Origin: Amycolatopsis jiangsuensis
GTDB taxonomy: Bacteria; Actinomycetota; Actinomycetes; Mycobacteriales; Pseudonocardiaceae
Direction: 5' to 3'
Assembly (NCBI RefSeq): GCF_014204865.1
Contig: NZ_JACHMG010000001.1
Coordinates: 558,001 to 622,000, forward strand
Length of the DNA stretch: 64,000 bases
Of the stretch, positions 1 to 18,098 are shown in pieces. The position numbers and the translations under genes are program-made. The notes under the pieces are model-generated. The model saw only the letters and a list, made by a program, of their open reading frames with translations, ran no database searches and was not told where the DNA came from. Within the stretch, counting starts at the first letter, position 1, and each line of letters starts with the position of its first letter.

Positions 1-4160
<4,160 letters not shown>

Positions 4161-4211
4161 GCCCGGCGGGATCGGCTGGTTAGGCTGGAGGGAGAAACGA
4201 GGGGAGTGCGT

Positions 4212-4841
4212 GTGGACCGGTTGTTCCGGCGCGAGGAACTGGCACTGGACCCGGTCGACCTGGCCCGGCTGCTGCTCGGTGCGGTCCTGGAGGCCGACGC
4301 GGCCGAGGGGACGGTCGGGGTGCGGCTGGTCGAGGTGGAGGCCTACCGGGGCCTCGACGACCCCGCGTCGCACTGCTATCGGGGCAAGACCCCGCGCAAC
4401 GCAGTGATGTGGGGTCCGGCCGGGCACCTCTACGTGTATTTCGTCTACGGCATGCACTTCTGCGCGAACGTGGTCGGCACCGAGGACGGCCGGCCGGGTG
4501 CGGTGCTGTTGCGCGCGGGTGAGGTCGTCGAGGGCGCCGACCTGGTGCGGGCGCGGCGGCCCAACGCCCGTGGCAACGGCGAACTGGCCAAGGGCCCGGC
4601 CATTTTGACGTCGGTGCTCGGGCTCGACCGTGTGGACAACGGGGCCGATCTGACCGATCCGGCGTCGCCGGTGCGGCTGCTGGCCGGGGAGCGGGTGCCC
4701 CCGGACCAGGTCCGGACCGGCCCCCGGGTCGGCGTCGCGATGGCGATGGACACGCCGTGGCGGTTCTGGGTCGACGGTTCGCCTGCTGTCTCCACCTACC
4801 GCCGCGGCGGGAAACGGCGGACGGCACGCCCCGCGCGATAG
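4212..4841 (+). CDS. mpg: 3-methyladenine DNA glycosylase (AAG/MPG family)
   Basis: About 209 residues, the usual bacterial length. It excises alkylated purines from DNA in base-excision repair. Family features include EVEAYRGLDDPASHCYRG, where the conserved glutamate of VEAY activates the attacking water, followed by RNAVMWGPAGHLYVYFVYGMH. GTG at 4212 is preferred because GAGGGGAG (4199-4206) then sits at normal Shine-Dalgarno spacing; GTG 4206, which adds two residues, is an alternative. mpg directly before tyrS matches M. tuberculosis Rv1688-Rv1689. Confidence 0.93.
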   Translation: MDRLFRREELALDPVDLARLLLGAVLEADAAEGTVGVRLVEVEAYRGLDDPASHCYRGKTPRNAVMWGPAGHLYVYFVYGMHFCANVVGTEDGRPGAVLLRAGEVVEGADLVRARRPNARGNGELAKGPAILTSVLGLDRVDNGADLTDPASPVRLLAGERVPPDQVRTGPRVGVAMAMDTPWRFWVDGSPAVSTYRRGGKRRTARPAR

Positions 4842-4873
4842 TCGCTTGACCAGGTGCGGGAGGATCTACAGAC

Positions 4874-6148
4874 GTGAGCGAGCACATTCTTGACGAGTTG
4901 TCCTGGCGCGGCCTGATCGCGCAGTCCACCGATATCGACGCCCTGCGCCGGGAACTCGGCCAGGGACCGCTCACGCTCTATTGCGGCTTCGACCCGACCG
5001 CGCCCAGCCTGCACGCGGGCAACCTCGTTCCGCTGCTGATGCTCAAGCGCTTCCAGCGCGCCGGACACCGGCCGATCGTGCTGGCCGGCGGCGCCACCGG
5101 GATGATCGGCGACCCGCGGGACACCGGGGAACGTTCGTTGAACACCCTCGACGTCGTCTCGGAGTGGGCCGGGCGGATCCGCGGTCAGCTCGAGCGGTTC
5201 GTCGATTTCGACGATTCGCCGACCGGCGCGATCGTCGAGAACAACCTGAACTGGACCGGACAGCAGAACGTGCTGGAGTTCCTCCGGGACGTCGGCAAGT
5301 ACTTCCCGGTGAACGTGATGCTCAACCGGGAGACGGTGAAGCGCCGGCTCGAATCGGATGGCATGTCCTACACCGAGTTCAGCTACCTGCTTCTGCAGTC
5401 GCAGGACTACCTGCAGCTCTACCGCCAGTACGGCTGCAAGCTGCAGGTCGGCGGCTCGGACCAGTGGGGCAACCTGGTCGGCGGGGTCGACCTGATCCGC
5501 CGGGTGGAGAGCGGCACCGCGCATGCGCTGACCGCGCCGCTGGTCACCGACGCGGAGGGCCGAAAGTTCGGCAAGTCGACCGGTGGCGGGAACTTGTGGC
5601 TCGATCCCGAGATGACCTCGCCGTACGCCTGGTACCAGTACTTCGTGAACGTCGGCGACGCCGACGTGCTCCGCTACCTGCGGATGTTCAGCTTCCTCGG
5701 CCAGGAGGAGATCCAGGCGCTGGCCGAGGACACCGAGCAGCGCCCGCACCTGCGTTCCGCACAGAAGCGGCTCGCGGAGGAGTTCACGAACCTCGTGCAC
5801 GGCGAGGAGCAGACCCGGCAGGTCATCGCGGCCAGCCAGGCCCTCTTCGGCGGGGGTGAGCTGGGCGCGCTGGACGAGCGCACGCTCGACGCGGCGATGG
5901 CCGAGGTGCCGACCGGCAAGGTCGAGCCGACCGGGGACGCGACCATCGTCGACCTGCTGCTCGCCGGGGGCCTGGTGGACAGCAAGGGCGCCGCCCGGCG
6001 CACGGTGAAGGAGGGCGGCGCGTACGTGAACAACGTGAAGGTCGGCGACGAGGAGTGGAAGCCGACCGCTTCCGACGCACTCCACGGGCGCTGGCTCGTG
6101 GTGCGCAAGGGCAAGCGCAACGTGGCCGGCGTCCGGCTCGGTGGCTGA
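4874..6148 (+). CDS. tyrS: tyrosyl-tRNA synthetase
   Basis: Class I aminoacyl-tRNA synthetase of 424 residues charging tRNA-Tyr. The HIGH-type motif appears as PSLHAGNL near residues 44-51, and the KMSKS-type loop as KFGKSTGG near residues 233-240, a common actinobacterial form. A C-terminal S4-like RNA-binding domain follows from about residue 350 ([16 protein letters not shown]). The start is GTG at 4874. The rRNA operon follows on the same strand after a 368-base leader. Confidence 0.97.
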   Translation: MSEHILDELSWRGLIAQSTDIDALRRELGQGPLTLYCGFDPTAPSLHAGNLVPLLMLKRFQRAGHRPIVLAGGATGMIGDPRDTGERSLNTLDVVSEWAGRIRGQLERFVDFDDSPTGAIVENNLNWTGQQNVLEFLRDVGKYFPVNVMLNRETVKRRLESDGMSYTEFSYLLLQSQDYLQLYRQYGCKLQVGGSDQWGNLVGGVDLIRRVESGTAHALTAPLVTDAEGRKFGKSTGGGNLWLDPEMTSPYAWYQYFVNVGDADVLRYLRMFSFLGQEEIQALAEDTEQRPHLRSAQKRLAEEFTNLVHGEEQTRQVIAASQALFGGGELGALDERTLDAAMAEVPTGKVEPTGDATIVDLLLAGGLVDSKGAARRTVKEGGAYVNNVKVGDEEWKPTASDALHGRWLVVRKGKRNVAGVRLGG

Positions 6149-6516
6149 CTACTCCGGCCGCCCGGAACAGAGCCCCTGAACTGCGGAAACGCGGTTAAGG
6201 TACCCCCCTGTTTCGGGTGGTTGGGGGGCGTGTAAAGTTTCTCGAGTCGCCAGGGAGACCGGGTGGCTGCAGGGACACGAACCAAGCTCTCGCCCTGAGG
6301 GTGATTGAGTGGGTGTTCCGTTGATAACTTGCTAGAGATGACTGCTTCGGTGGAGTTCGGGCTCTTGTGGGGTTCGGGTTGTGTCGGGGTGTGTTGCTTG
6401 AGAACTCAACAGTGTGCTAGTGAACTAAGCCAGTAGAGCTTTTTGTATGGACCCCTCCTCGTGGGGTTTTTCTTTGAGGTATTTTGATTGAGTAGTCTCG
6501 ATCAGACTCGGATGCA
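6149..6516 (+). promoter_or_regulatory. rRNA operon promoter and leader region
   Basis: Gene-free 368 bases between tyrS and 16S rRNA, much more AT-rich than the flanks. It must contain the rrn promoter(s), but I cannot fix a convincing -35/-10 pair; TAAAGT at 6233-6238 is a weak -10 candidate. The stretch TTGAGAACTCAACAGTG near 6399-6415 resembles leader motifs seen before actinobacterial 16S genes. GGGTGTGTTG (6387-6396) can pair with CAACACATCC (8046-8055) just after the 16S 3' end, a candidate RNase III processing stem. A CCCC/GGGG hairpin followed by TTTTT lies at about 6452-6472. Confidence 0.6.
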
Positions 6517-11473
<4,957 letters not shown>

Positions 11474-11483
11474 GAAGAGGCTA

Positions 11484-11513
11484 CGCATCCACTCTACGGT
11501 TCTGAAACACCAC
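11484..11513 (+). other. 3' half of the 23S processing stem and 23S-5S spacer
   Basis: Reverse complement of 8294-8323 with only two differences. The rest of the spacer up to 5S (about 11514-11564) holds an imperfect GC-rich inverted repeat centred on CCCCGGGG at about 11529-11536, which may be a second processing structure. Confidence 0.75.
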
Positions 11514-11564
11514 ACCACCACCCACGCTCCCCGGGGCGTGGTGGGTGTGTGTTGTTTCGGAGTG

Positions 11565-11682
11565 TTTCGGTGGTTACAGCGTCAGGGAAACGCCCGGTCC
11601 CATTCCGAACCCGGAAGCTAAGCCTGACAGCGCCGATGGTACTGCAACCGAAGGGTTGTGGGAGAGTAGGACACCGCCGAAC
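11565..11682 (+). rRNA. rrf: 5S ribosomal RNA
   Basis: About 118 bases with the actinobacterial 5S signature: CGGTGGTTACAGCGTC at the start, GGGAAACGCCCGGTCCCATT, CCGAACCCGGAAGCTAAGCC, and the 3' end GGACACCGCCGAAC, which pairs with the 5' end. It completes the 16S-23S-5S operon. Confidence 0.95.
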
Positions 11683-11694
11683 CCAACATGAAGT

Positions 11695-11752
11695 AGCAGG
11701 GGCCCCGGTCCGAGAACCCAACACAACGGGTTCTCCCGGGGCCCCTCCTGCT
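11695..11752 (+). terminator. terminator-like hairpin of the rRNA operon
   Basis: A long inverted repeat: AGCAGG(11695-11700)/CCTGCT(11747-11752), GGCCCCGG/CCGGGGCC inside it, and GAGAACCC(11712-11719)/GGGTTCTC(11728-11735) next to an 8-base loop. It lies 12 bases after 5S. There is no U-tract, as is common for actinobacterial terminators. Confidence 0.75.
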
Positions 11753-11858
11753 ATCCACACCTTCTCCAGACGGCCCGACGTCGGCCTGCGCCGAACGGCC
11801 CCGTAGGATGGAGAGCCGGTCCTATAGCGGACCGCCCGTGAGAATTCAAGAGTTTTCG

Positions 11859-14800
11859 ATGGCAGGAGGCCAGGTGTCGGAGTTCGGTCGACGGGACTCA
11901 GCGGATGATGGGTCCGGACGGTCGGCTCGCCGCGACCAGGACTCCCGCGGCAGCCGGTCCGACGCGCCCCGGGGAGACCGGCGCGGCGCGAAACAGGACC
12001 GCGGCGGACGCGACAGCAGTCACCAGGGACGGCCACGGCGGGATGACCGGGGTGCCCGTGGCGCCGGCGGCTACGCCGGCCGTCCCGGCCGCGGCGACGG
12101 CCCCCGGGACAACCGCGGTTACGCCGGTAAACGCGACGACGACCGCCGCGGCAACGACTACCGCTCCAGCGGGCGACCGCAGGGCAAATCCGCCTACGGC
12201 GATCGCTCCACACGCCGCTGGGAAGACCGTCCGAACTCGCGCGACAATGACCGTGGCGACCGTCGCGACCGGCCGAACTTCCGCGACGATGACCGTCGCG
12301 GTGGTGCCACCCGACGTGATGGCGGCTCCCGCGGCGACGACCGACGGGACTATCGCGGTGACGCCCGCGGCACCGGGGACCGTGACTCCCGTGGTTTCCG
12401 CGGCTCCGGCGGGTTCCGCGACCAGCGGAATGACCGCGGGGGCAACGATTTTCGTGGCGGCCGGCGGGACGACCGCGCGGGCAGCGGGTACCGCGGGAGC
12501 AACGGGTTCAGCGACGATCGGCGGAATGACCGTGGTCCGAACGATTCCCGTGGCGATCGGCGGGACGACCGTGGGGGCGACGGGTTCCGCCAGGGGCAGC
12601 GTGATGATCGTGCGTCCCGTGGATTCAATGGTGGTCGCGGCGACGACCGGGGACCGGGTGGGTTTCGCGGGGAGCGGCGTGACGATCGAGGATCGGGCCG
12701 GTTCCGTGACCAGCAGGGTGATCGCGGGCCCGGTGGTGCCCGTGGCGATCGGCGGGACGACCGCGGGGGCGGTGGGTTCCGCCAGGACCGGCGTGATGAC
12801 CGTGGCTTCGGTGGCGACCGCCGAGAAGACCGTGGATCCCGAGATTTCCGCGGCTCCGGCGGGTACCGCGGGGATCGCCGGGACGATCGTGGCTCCGGTG
12901 GGTTCCGCGACCGGCAGGACGATCGCGGGCCCGGCGGGTACCGCGGGGAGCGTTCCGGGTCCGGTGGGGGTGGCTTCCGTTCCGGGAATCGGGACGACCG
13001 TGGATTCCGCAAGGATGACCGTCGGCCGTCAAGGGATCGCGACAGCGGTGCGCGGCCGGACCGTGGATTCCGCAAGGACGAAAGTGGTTTCCGGAAGGAC
13101 CGAGCCGGTGGTGGCTTCCGCGGTGAGCGAAGCGACGGCGGATTCCGCGACCGGCAGGACGACCGCGGTGGTTCGGGCGACCGGCGGGACCGCGGGGACG
13201 GATTCCGGGATCGGCCGGGTTCCGGTCGTGGATTCCGGGACCAGGAACAGGGTCAGCGCCGGGATCGGCAGGACGACCGTGGTGGGTTCCGCGAGGACAG
13301 CCGTACCGGCAGTGGATTCCGGAATGAGAGCGACGTTCGCGACGAACGTGCGGCCCAGGACGACGGTGCCCGGCTTGACGCAGGAGCGGGCGAGGCCGCT
13401 CAACGCGGCGAGTCGGCCGACCGGGCAGTGCAGCCGAGCGGCGCGACACCGGTAGACGACGCGGAAAGCGCCACGCGCGAAGGCGAAACGGCCGCAGCTG
13501 CAGGCCACGGCCAGGACCGCGACAACCGCGATGACAGGGCCGACGTCAGCAGCGACGACCGACGTGTGGACGAGAACCGCGACGACGAGAACGGTGGCGA
13601 CCAGGGCGGTTTCGGCCAGGGCCGTGGGGACCGGGGTGGTGACGAACGGGGCCGTGGCGAACGGGACCGTGACGGCCAGGACCTTGACGACCGGGACCGT
13701 GGCGAACGGGACCGTGACGGCCAGGACCTTGACGACCGGGACCGTGGCGAACGGGACCGTGACGGCCAGGACCTTGACGACCGGGACCGTGACGACCGGG
13801 ACCTTGACGACCGGGACCGTGACGGCCAGGACCTTGACGACCGGGACCGTGACGAGCAGGGCCGTAACGAGCAGGGCCGCGATGACCGAGGCCGTGACGA
13901 GCGGGACCAGCATGACCGGGGCGGTGACGAGCAGGGCAGTGCCGACAGCGACCGTGCCGACAGCGACCGTGCCGACCGGGGCCGTTACGGGCAGGGCCGT
14001 GACGAACGGGATCGCGGCGAGCAGGGCCGTGATGAGCAGGGCCGCGATGACCGAGGCCGTGACGTTCGGAGCAGTGCCGACCGAGGCCGTGACGAGCGGG
14101 GCCGTGACGACCGAGGCCGCGACGACCGAGGCCGTGACCGCGAGAGCCGCGACGGCCAGGGCCGCGACGACCGAGGTCGTGGCGGCCGGGGTCGCGACGA
14201 TGCTCGTGGACGGCGGGAGGATCGTGCGCCGCGGGATGGGCGTGGGGCTCGGGAGAGCCGTGCAGCCGGGCGTGGGCCGGGGGAGCGTCGGGGCTCGCGG
14301 GACGGGATGGACGACGCGGCTTTGGCGCGGGAGCTGCTCTCTGCTCCGGAGCTGCCCGAGGACGTCGAGTTCTCCGATCTCGACGAGGAGGTCCGGCGGG
14401 AGCTGCGGACGTTGCCGAAGGCTCTGGCCGAGACCGTCGGGAAGCACCTCGCGGCCGCGGGCGGGCTCGTCGACAGCGATACCGAGGCCGCGCTCGAGCA
14501 TGCCAGGTATGCCAAGACGAAGGCGTCGCGCGTGCCGATCGTGCGGGAGGCCCTGGGACTCGTCGCCTACCACGCGGGGAACTGGCAGGAGGCGCTGTCG
14601 GAGCTTCGCGCCGTGCGGCGGATGACCCGCAGCGACGAGCACATCGCGGTGATCGCCGACGCCGAACGCGCTCTCGGACGGCCGGAGCGGGCGCTCGACC
14701 TGGCCAAGGAGACCGACAAGGAACGGCTCACCAAGGCCACCCGCGTCGAGCTGGCGATCGTCGCGGCCGGTGCGCGGCGGGACCTCGGGCAGCTGGATGC

Positions 14801-15005
14801 TGCCGTCGTGTCGCTGCAGGGGCCGGACCTCGACCCGAAGCGGCGTGACCCGTGGAGTCCGCGGCTGTTCTACGCGTACGCGGACAACCTCCAGGCGGCG
14901 GGACGCGCCGAAGAAGCTGTGCGCTGGTTCCTCAACGCTGCCGAAGCCGACGCCGAAGGGGAGACCGACGCCGCCGAGCGGGCTTCGGAACTCGCGGATG
15001 AGTGA
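11859..15005 (+). CDS. TPR protein with an ~800-residue RGG/RDD-rich disordered N-terminus
   Basis: About 1048 residues in two parts. Residues 1 to about 816 are almost entirely low complexity: first RGG/RDDRGxxGFRxxRRDDRG units, then RDRDGQDLDDRDRGE-type acidic/basic repeats. From the Met at 14307 (residue 817) a folded alpha-helical domain follows with TPR-like helix pairs (ALEHARYAKTKAS, AGNWQEALSELRAV, LGRPERALDLA, AGRAEEAVRWFLNAAE). The C-terminal domain alone matches the size and position of M. tuberculosis Rv1691. The start is uncertain: ATG 11859 follows CAAGAG, but GTG 11874 follows AGGAGG at short spacing. GTG 11838 and ATG 11808 are further upstream, the last overlapping a candidate -10 (TAGGAT, 11804-11809). 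The ATG of the HAD gene overlaps its stop. An RNA-binding or condensate-forming role is only inferred from composition. Confidence 0.85.
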   Translation: MAGGQVSEFGRRDSADDGSGRSARRDQDSRGSRSDAPRGDRRGAKQDRGGRDSSHQGRPRRDDRGARGAGGYAGRPGRGDGPRDNRGYAGKRDDDRRGNDYRSSGRPQGKSAYGDRSTRRWEDRPNSRDNDRGDRRDRPNFRDDDRRGGATRRDGGSRGDDRRDYRGDARGTGDRDSRGFRGSGGFRDQRNDRGGNDFRGGRRDDRAGSGYRGSNGFSDDRRNDRGPNDSRGDRRDDRGGDGFRQGQRDDRASRGFNGGRGDDRGPGGFRGERRDDRGSGRFRDQQGDRGPGGARGDRRDDRGGGGFRQDRRDDRGFGGDRREDRGSRDFRGSGGYRGDRRDDRGSGGFRDRQDDRGPGGYRGERSGSGGGGFRSGNRDDRGFRKDDRRPSRDRDSGARPDRGFRKDESGFRKDRAGGGFRGERSDGGFRDRQDDRGGSGDRRDRGDGFRDRPGSGRGFRDQEQGQRRDRQDDRGGFREDSRTGSGFRNESDVRDERAAQDDGARLDAGAGEAAQRGESADRAVQPSGATPVDDAESATREGETAAAAGHGQDRDNRDDRADVSSDDRRVDENRDDENGGDQGGFGQGRGDRGGDERGRGERDRDGQDLDDRDRGERDRDGQDLDDRDRGERDRDGQDLDDRDRDDRDLDDRDRDGQDLDDRDRDEQGRNEQGRDDRGRDERDQHDRGGDEQGSADSDRADSDRADRGRYGQGRDERDRGEQGRDEQGRDDRGRDVRSSADRGRDERGRDDRGRDDRGRDRESRDGQGRDDRGRGGRGRDDARGRREDRAPRDGRGARESRAAGRGPGERRGSRDGMDDAALARELLSAPELPEDVEFSDLDEEVRRELRTLPKALAETVGKHLAAAGGLVDSDTEAALEHARYAKTKASRVPIVREALGLVAYHAGNWQEALSELRAVRRMTRSDEHIAVIADAERALGRPERALDLAKETDKERLTKATRVELAIVAAGARRDLGQLDAAVVSLQGPDLDPKRRDPWSPRLFYAYADNLQAAGRAEEAVRWFLNAAEADAEGETDAAERASELADE
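13654..13788 (+). repeat. three 45-bp direct repeats inside the TPR gene
   Basis: Copies begin at 13654, 13699 and 13744, each starting GTGGCGAACGGGACCGTGAC and encoding a 15-residue GERDRDGQDLDDRDR unit. Diverged half-units continue to about 13860 and looser GRDDRGRDE-type repeats to about 14180. The period is a multiple of three, so copy-number change would not shift the frame. Confidence 0.9.
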
Positions 15006-15984
15006 CGCACTCCTCGCCGGTTACGACGCGGTGCTGTTCGACCTCGACGGCACCGTGTACCACGGCGCGCAGGTGATCCACGGCGCTCCTGAGACGGTGA
15101 CGGCGGTGCGCAACCAGGGCACCGCCGTGCGGTTCGTGACCAACAACGCGTCGAAGGCGCCCGAAGACGTCGTCGCGCACCTGCGGGACCTCGGCTTGTC
15201 CGCGGAGTCCGCTGAGGTGCACACGAGCGCCCAGGCTGGGGTCGCCGTGCTCGGCGAGAGGCTGTCGAAGGGCGCTGAAGTGCTCGTCGTCGGTACTGAG
15301 TCGCTCGCGGATGAGGTCGCCGCGGCCGGGCTCGCGCCGGTGCGCAAGGCGGGCGACGGCGTGGCGGCGGTGGTGCAAGGGCACTCCCCGGACAACGCTT
15401 GGGCCGACCTCGCCGAAGCGTGCCTCGCGATTCGCGCGGGCGCGCTGTGGGTCGCCTGCAACGTCGACGCGACGCTGCCCAGCGAGCGCGGGCTGCTGCC
15501 AGGCAACGGCTCCATGGTCGCTGCCCTGCGCACGGCCACCGAGGCGGAGCCCGTCGTCGCCGGGAAACCCCAGCCGCTGCTGTTCGAGACGGCCGCGCGG
15601 TCTGCGGGCGCGAACCGGCCGCTGGTCGTCGGGGACCGGCTGGACACCGACATCGCCGGCGCGGTCGCGGCCGGGCTCGACGTGCTGTGCGTGCTGACCG
15701 GTGTCGCGACGCCGGCCACGCTGCTGCGTGCCGTGCCCGCCGAGCGGCCCACCCACCTCGGCTCCGACCTGACAGCGCTGACCCGGCCGGCCGAGGAGCT
15801 GCGCGTCGGCTCGCGGCCCGGCTGGGAGGTCGGAGAGGGCGACGTGCTCACCGCGCGGGGCGACGGCGATCCACTCGACCTGCTTCGCACGCTGTGTGCC
15901 GCCGCCTGGCGGACCGGGGTGAGCACCGTGCGCGCCGAGGGCGACGCGGCCGGTGCCGCGCTGACCCGGCTTGGCCTCGCCTGA
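14998..15984 (+). CDS. HAD-superfamily phosphatase (NagD-like; glycerol-3-phosphate phosphatase type)
   Basis: About 328 residues. Motif I is DLDGTVY near residues 16-22, with the nucleophile Asp and acid/base Asp. Motif II is FVTNNAS near residue 47, motif III the lysine of AGKPQP near residue 191, and motif IV VVGDRLDTDIAGA near residue 214. The NagD-type cap lies between motifs II and III, followed by an extra C-terminal segment of about 75 residues. The position before the small protein and tlyA matches Rv1692 of M. tuberculosis, described as a D-glycerol-3-phosphate phosphatase. The ATG at 14998 overlaps the TPR stop (ATGAGTGA). Confidence 0.88.
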   Translation: MSDALLAGYDAVLFDLDGTVYHGAQVIHGAPETVTAVRNQGTAVRFVTNNASKAPEDVVAHLRDLGLSAESAEVHTSAQAGVAVLGERLSKGAEVLVVGTESLADEVAAAGLAPVRKAGDGVAAVVQGHSPDNAWADLAEACLAIRAGALWVACNVDATLPSERGLLPGNGSMVAALRTATEAEPVVAGKPQPLLFETAARSAGANRPLVVGDRLDTDIAGAVAAGLDVLCVLTGVATPATLLRAVPAERPTHLGSDLTALTRPAEELRVGSRPGWEVGEGDVLTARGDGDPLDLLRTLCAAAWRTGVSTVRAEGDAAGAALTRLGLA

Positions 15985-16000
15985 CTGGTAGTTTGGGCAC

Positions 16001-16198
16001 GTGCATCCGAACGTCCACCCCGTTCCCGGGCCACCGCCGACCCCCGGCCCGCAGCAGACCGATCCCCGCGCCGGGATCGACGAGGCCGTCGCCGGGCTCG
16101 ACGACCTGGACACGCTGCCGCCCGCCGAGCACGTGGACCGCTTCGAGGCCGTGCACACCGAGCTGACCGTGGCCCTGTCCAGCATCGACAAGGTCTGA
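16001..16198 (+). CDS. small conserved protein between HAD phosphatase and tlyA
   Basis: 65 residues, proline-rich at the N-terminus and acidic-helical at the C-terminus (GIDEAVAGLDDLDTLPPAEH, then a segment ending SSIDKV). It occupies the position of the short Rv1693 gene of M. tuberculosis and sits 16 bases after the HAD gene and 5 bases before tlyA. No known domain is recognisable. The compact spacing and conserved order support a real gene. Confidence 0.75.
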   Translation: MHPNVHPVPGPPPTPGPQQTDPRAGIDEAVAGLDDLDTLPPAEHVDRFEAVHTELTVALSSIDKV

Positions 16199-16203
16199 TC
16201 GCG

Positions 16204-17033
<830 letters not shown>

Positions 17034-17037
<4 letters not shown>

Positions 17038-17999
17038 CTCCCAGCCGACCCGACATCTCCGACGGTGCCGTCCCCAGCGCCGAACGTGAAGTGCTGCTCG
17101 TGGCGCACCCGGACCGGGAGGCCACCCGGGAGGCCGCCCGCGAGGTGTCCCAGCGGTTCGCCAAGGCCGGGATCCGGCTGCGCGTGACCGACGAGGACAT
17201 GCTGAAGCTGATCGACCCGGACGGCTGCATGGCGATGCCGTGCACGGTGGTCGCGCCCCAGGACGATCCGGCCCGCGGCGCGGAGCTGGTGTTCGTGCTC
17301 GGCGGCGACGGCACCCTGCTGCGCGCGGCCGAGCTGGCCCGTCCGGCCGGGGTGCCGGTGCTCGGGGTCAACCTGGGCCGGGTGGGTTTCCTGGCCGAGG
17401 CCGATTCGGAGGCTCTCGGGGACGCCGTGCAGCGAGTGGTCGACCGCGAATACCACGTCGAGGACCGGATGACGGTCGACGTCACGGTCACCGACGCGGG
17501 CACCGAGCTGTACCGGACGTGGGCGCTCAACGAGGTCAGCGTCGAGAAGTTCACCCGCGAACGGGTGCTGGACGCGCTGATCGAGGTCGACGGACGGCCG
17601 GTGTCGTCGTTCGGCTGCGACGGCGTGCTGTGCGCGACCCCCACCGGCTCCACCGCCTACGCGTTCTCCGCCGGGGGCCCGGTCCTCTGGCCGGACGTCG
17701 AGGCGCTGCTCGTCGTGCCGAACAACGCGCACGCGATGTTCTCCCGTCCGCTGGTCGTCTCGCCCTCGTCGGTGATCTCGGTCGCGATCGATCCTACCGG
17801 TCCGAAAGCGGTGCTGACCTGCGACGGACTGCGGACTTTCGACCTGCCGCCGGGGGCGCTGGCGCAGGTGGTCTGCGGGCAGGAGCCGGTGCGGCTGGTG
17901 CGGCTGCGCGAGGGCGTGTTCACCGACCGGCTCGTGCACAAGTTCGGCCTGCCGGTGCGCAGCTGGCGCGAACGGCGCTCCGGCGGCCGCGCGGTCTGA
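17034..17999 (+). CDS. nadK: NAD kinase
   Basis: 321 residues from GTG 17034, which overlaps the tlyA stop. It phosphorylates NAD to NADP in the cytosol. The hallmark GGDGTLLRAA lies near residues 90-99 and the second conserved glycine-rich region TPTGSTAYAFSAGGP near residues 203-217. The gene order tlyA-nadK-recN is conserved in actinobacteria (Rv1694-Rv1696). Confidence 0.95.
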
Positions 18000-18098
18000 C
18001 TTCCGCGACGCGCCCGCACAGGTGTTCGACCAGCGAAAAGAGGATTGACCGGGCCTCGGGCGCCCCGAAGGTCGGTGGGGGCCGCTACGGTAGGCCTC

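Noticed and set aside
13654..14180. Possible CRISPR array
   Set aside because: The units are contiguous, in frame and without unique spacers; they are coding tandem repeats.
13029..14642. Minus-strand frame of 537 codons with VTVPVVKVLAVT-like repeats
   Set aside because: It mirrors the DNA repeats of the disordered TPR protein. The plus frame continues into a folded TPR domain with conserved synteny, so the minus frame is not a gene.
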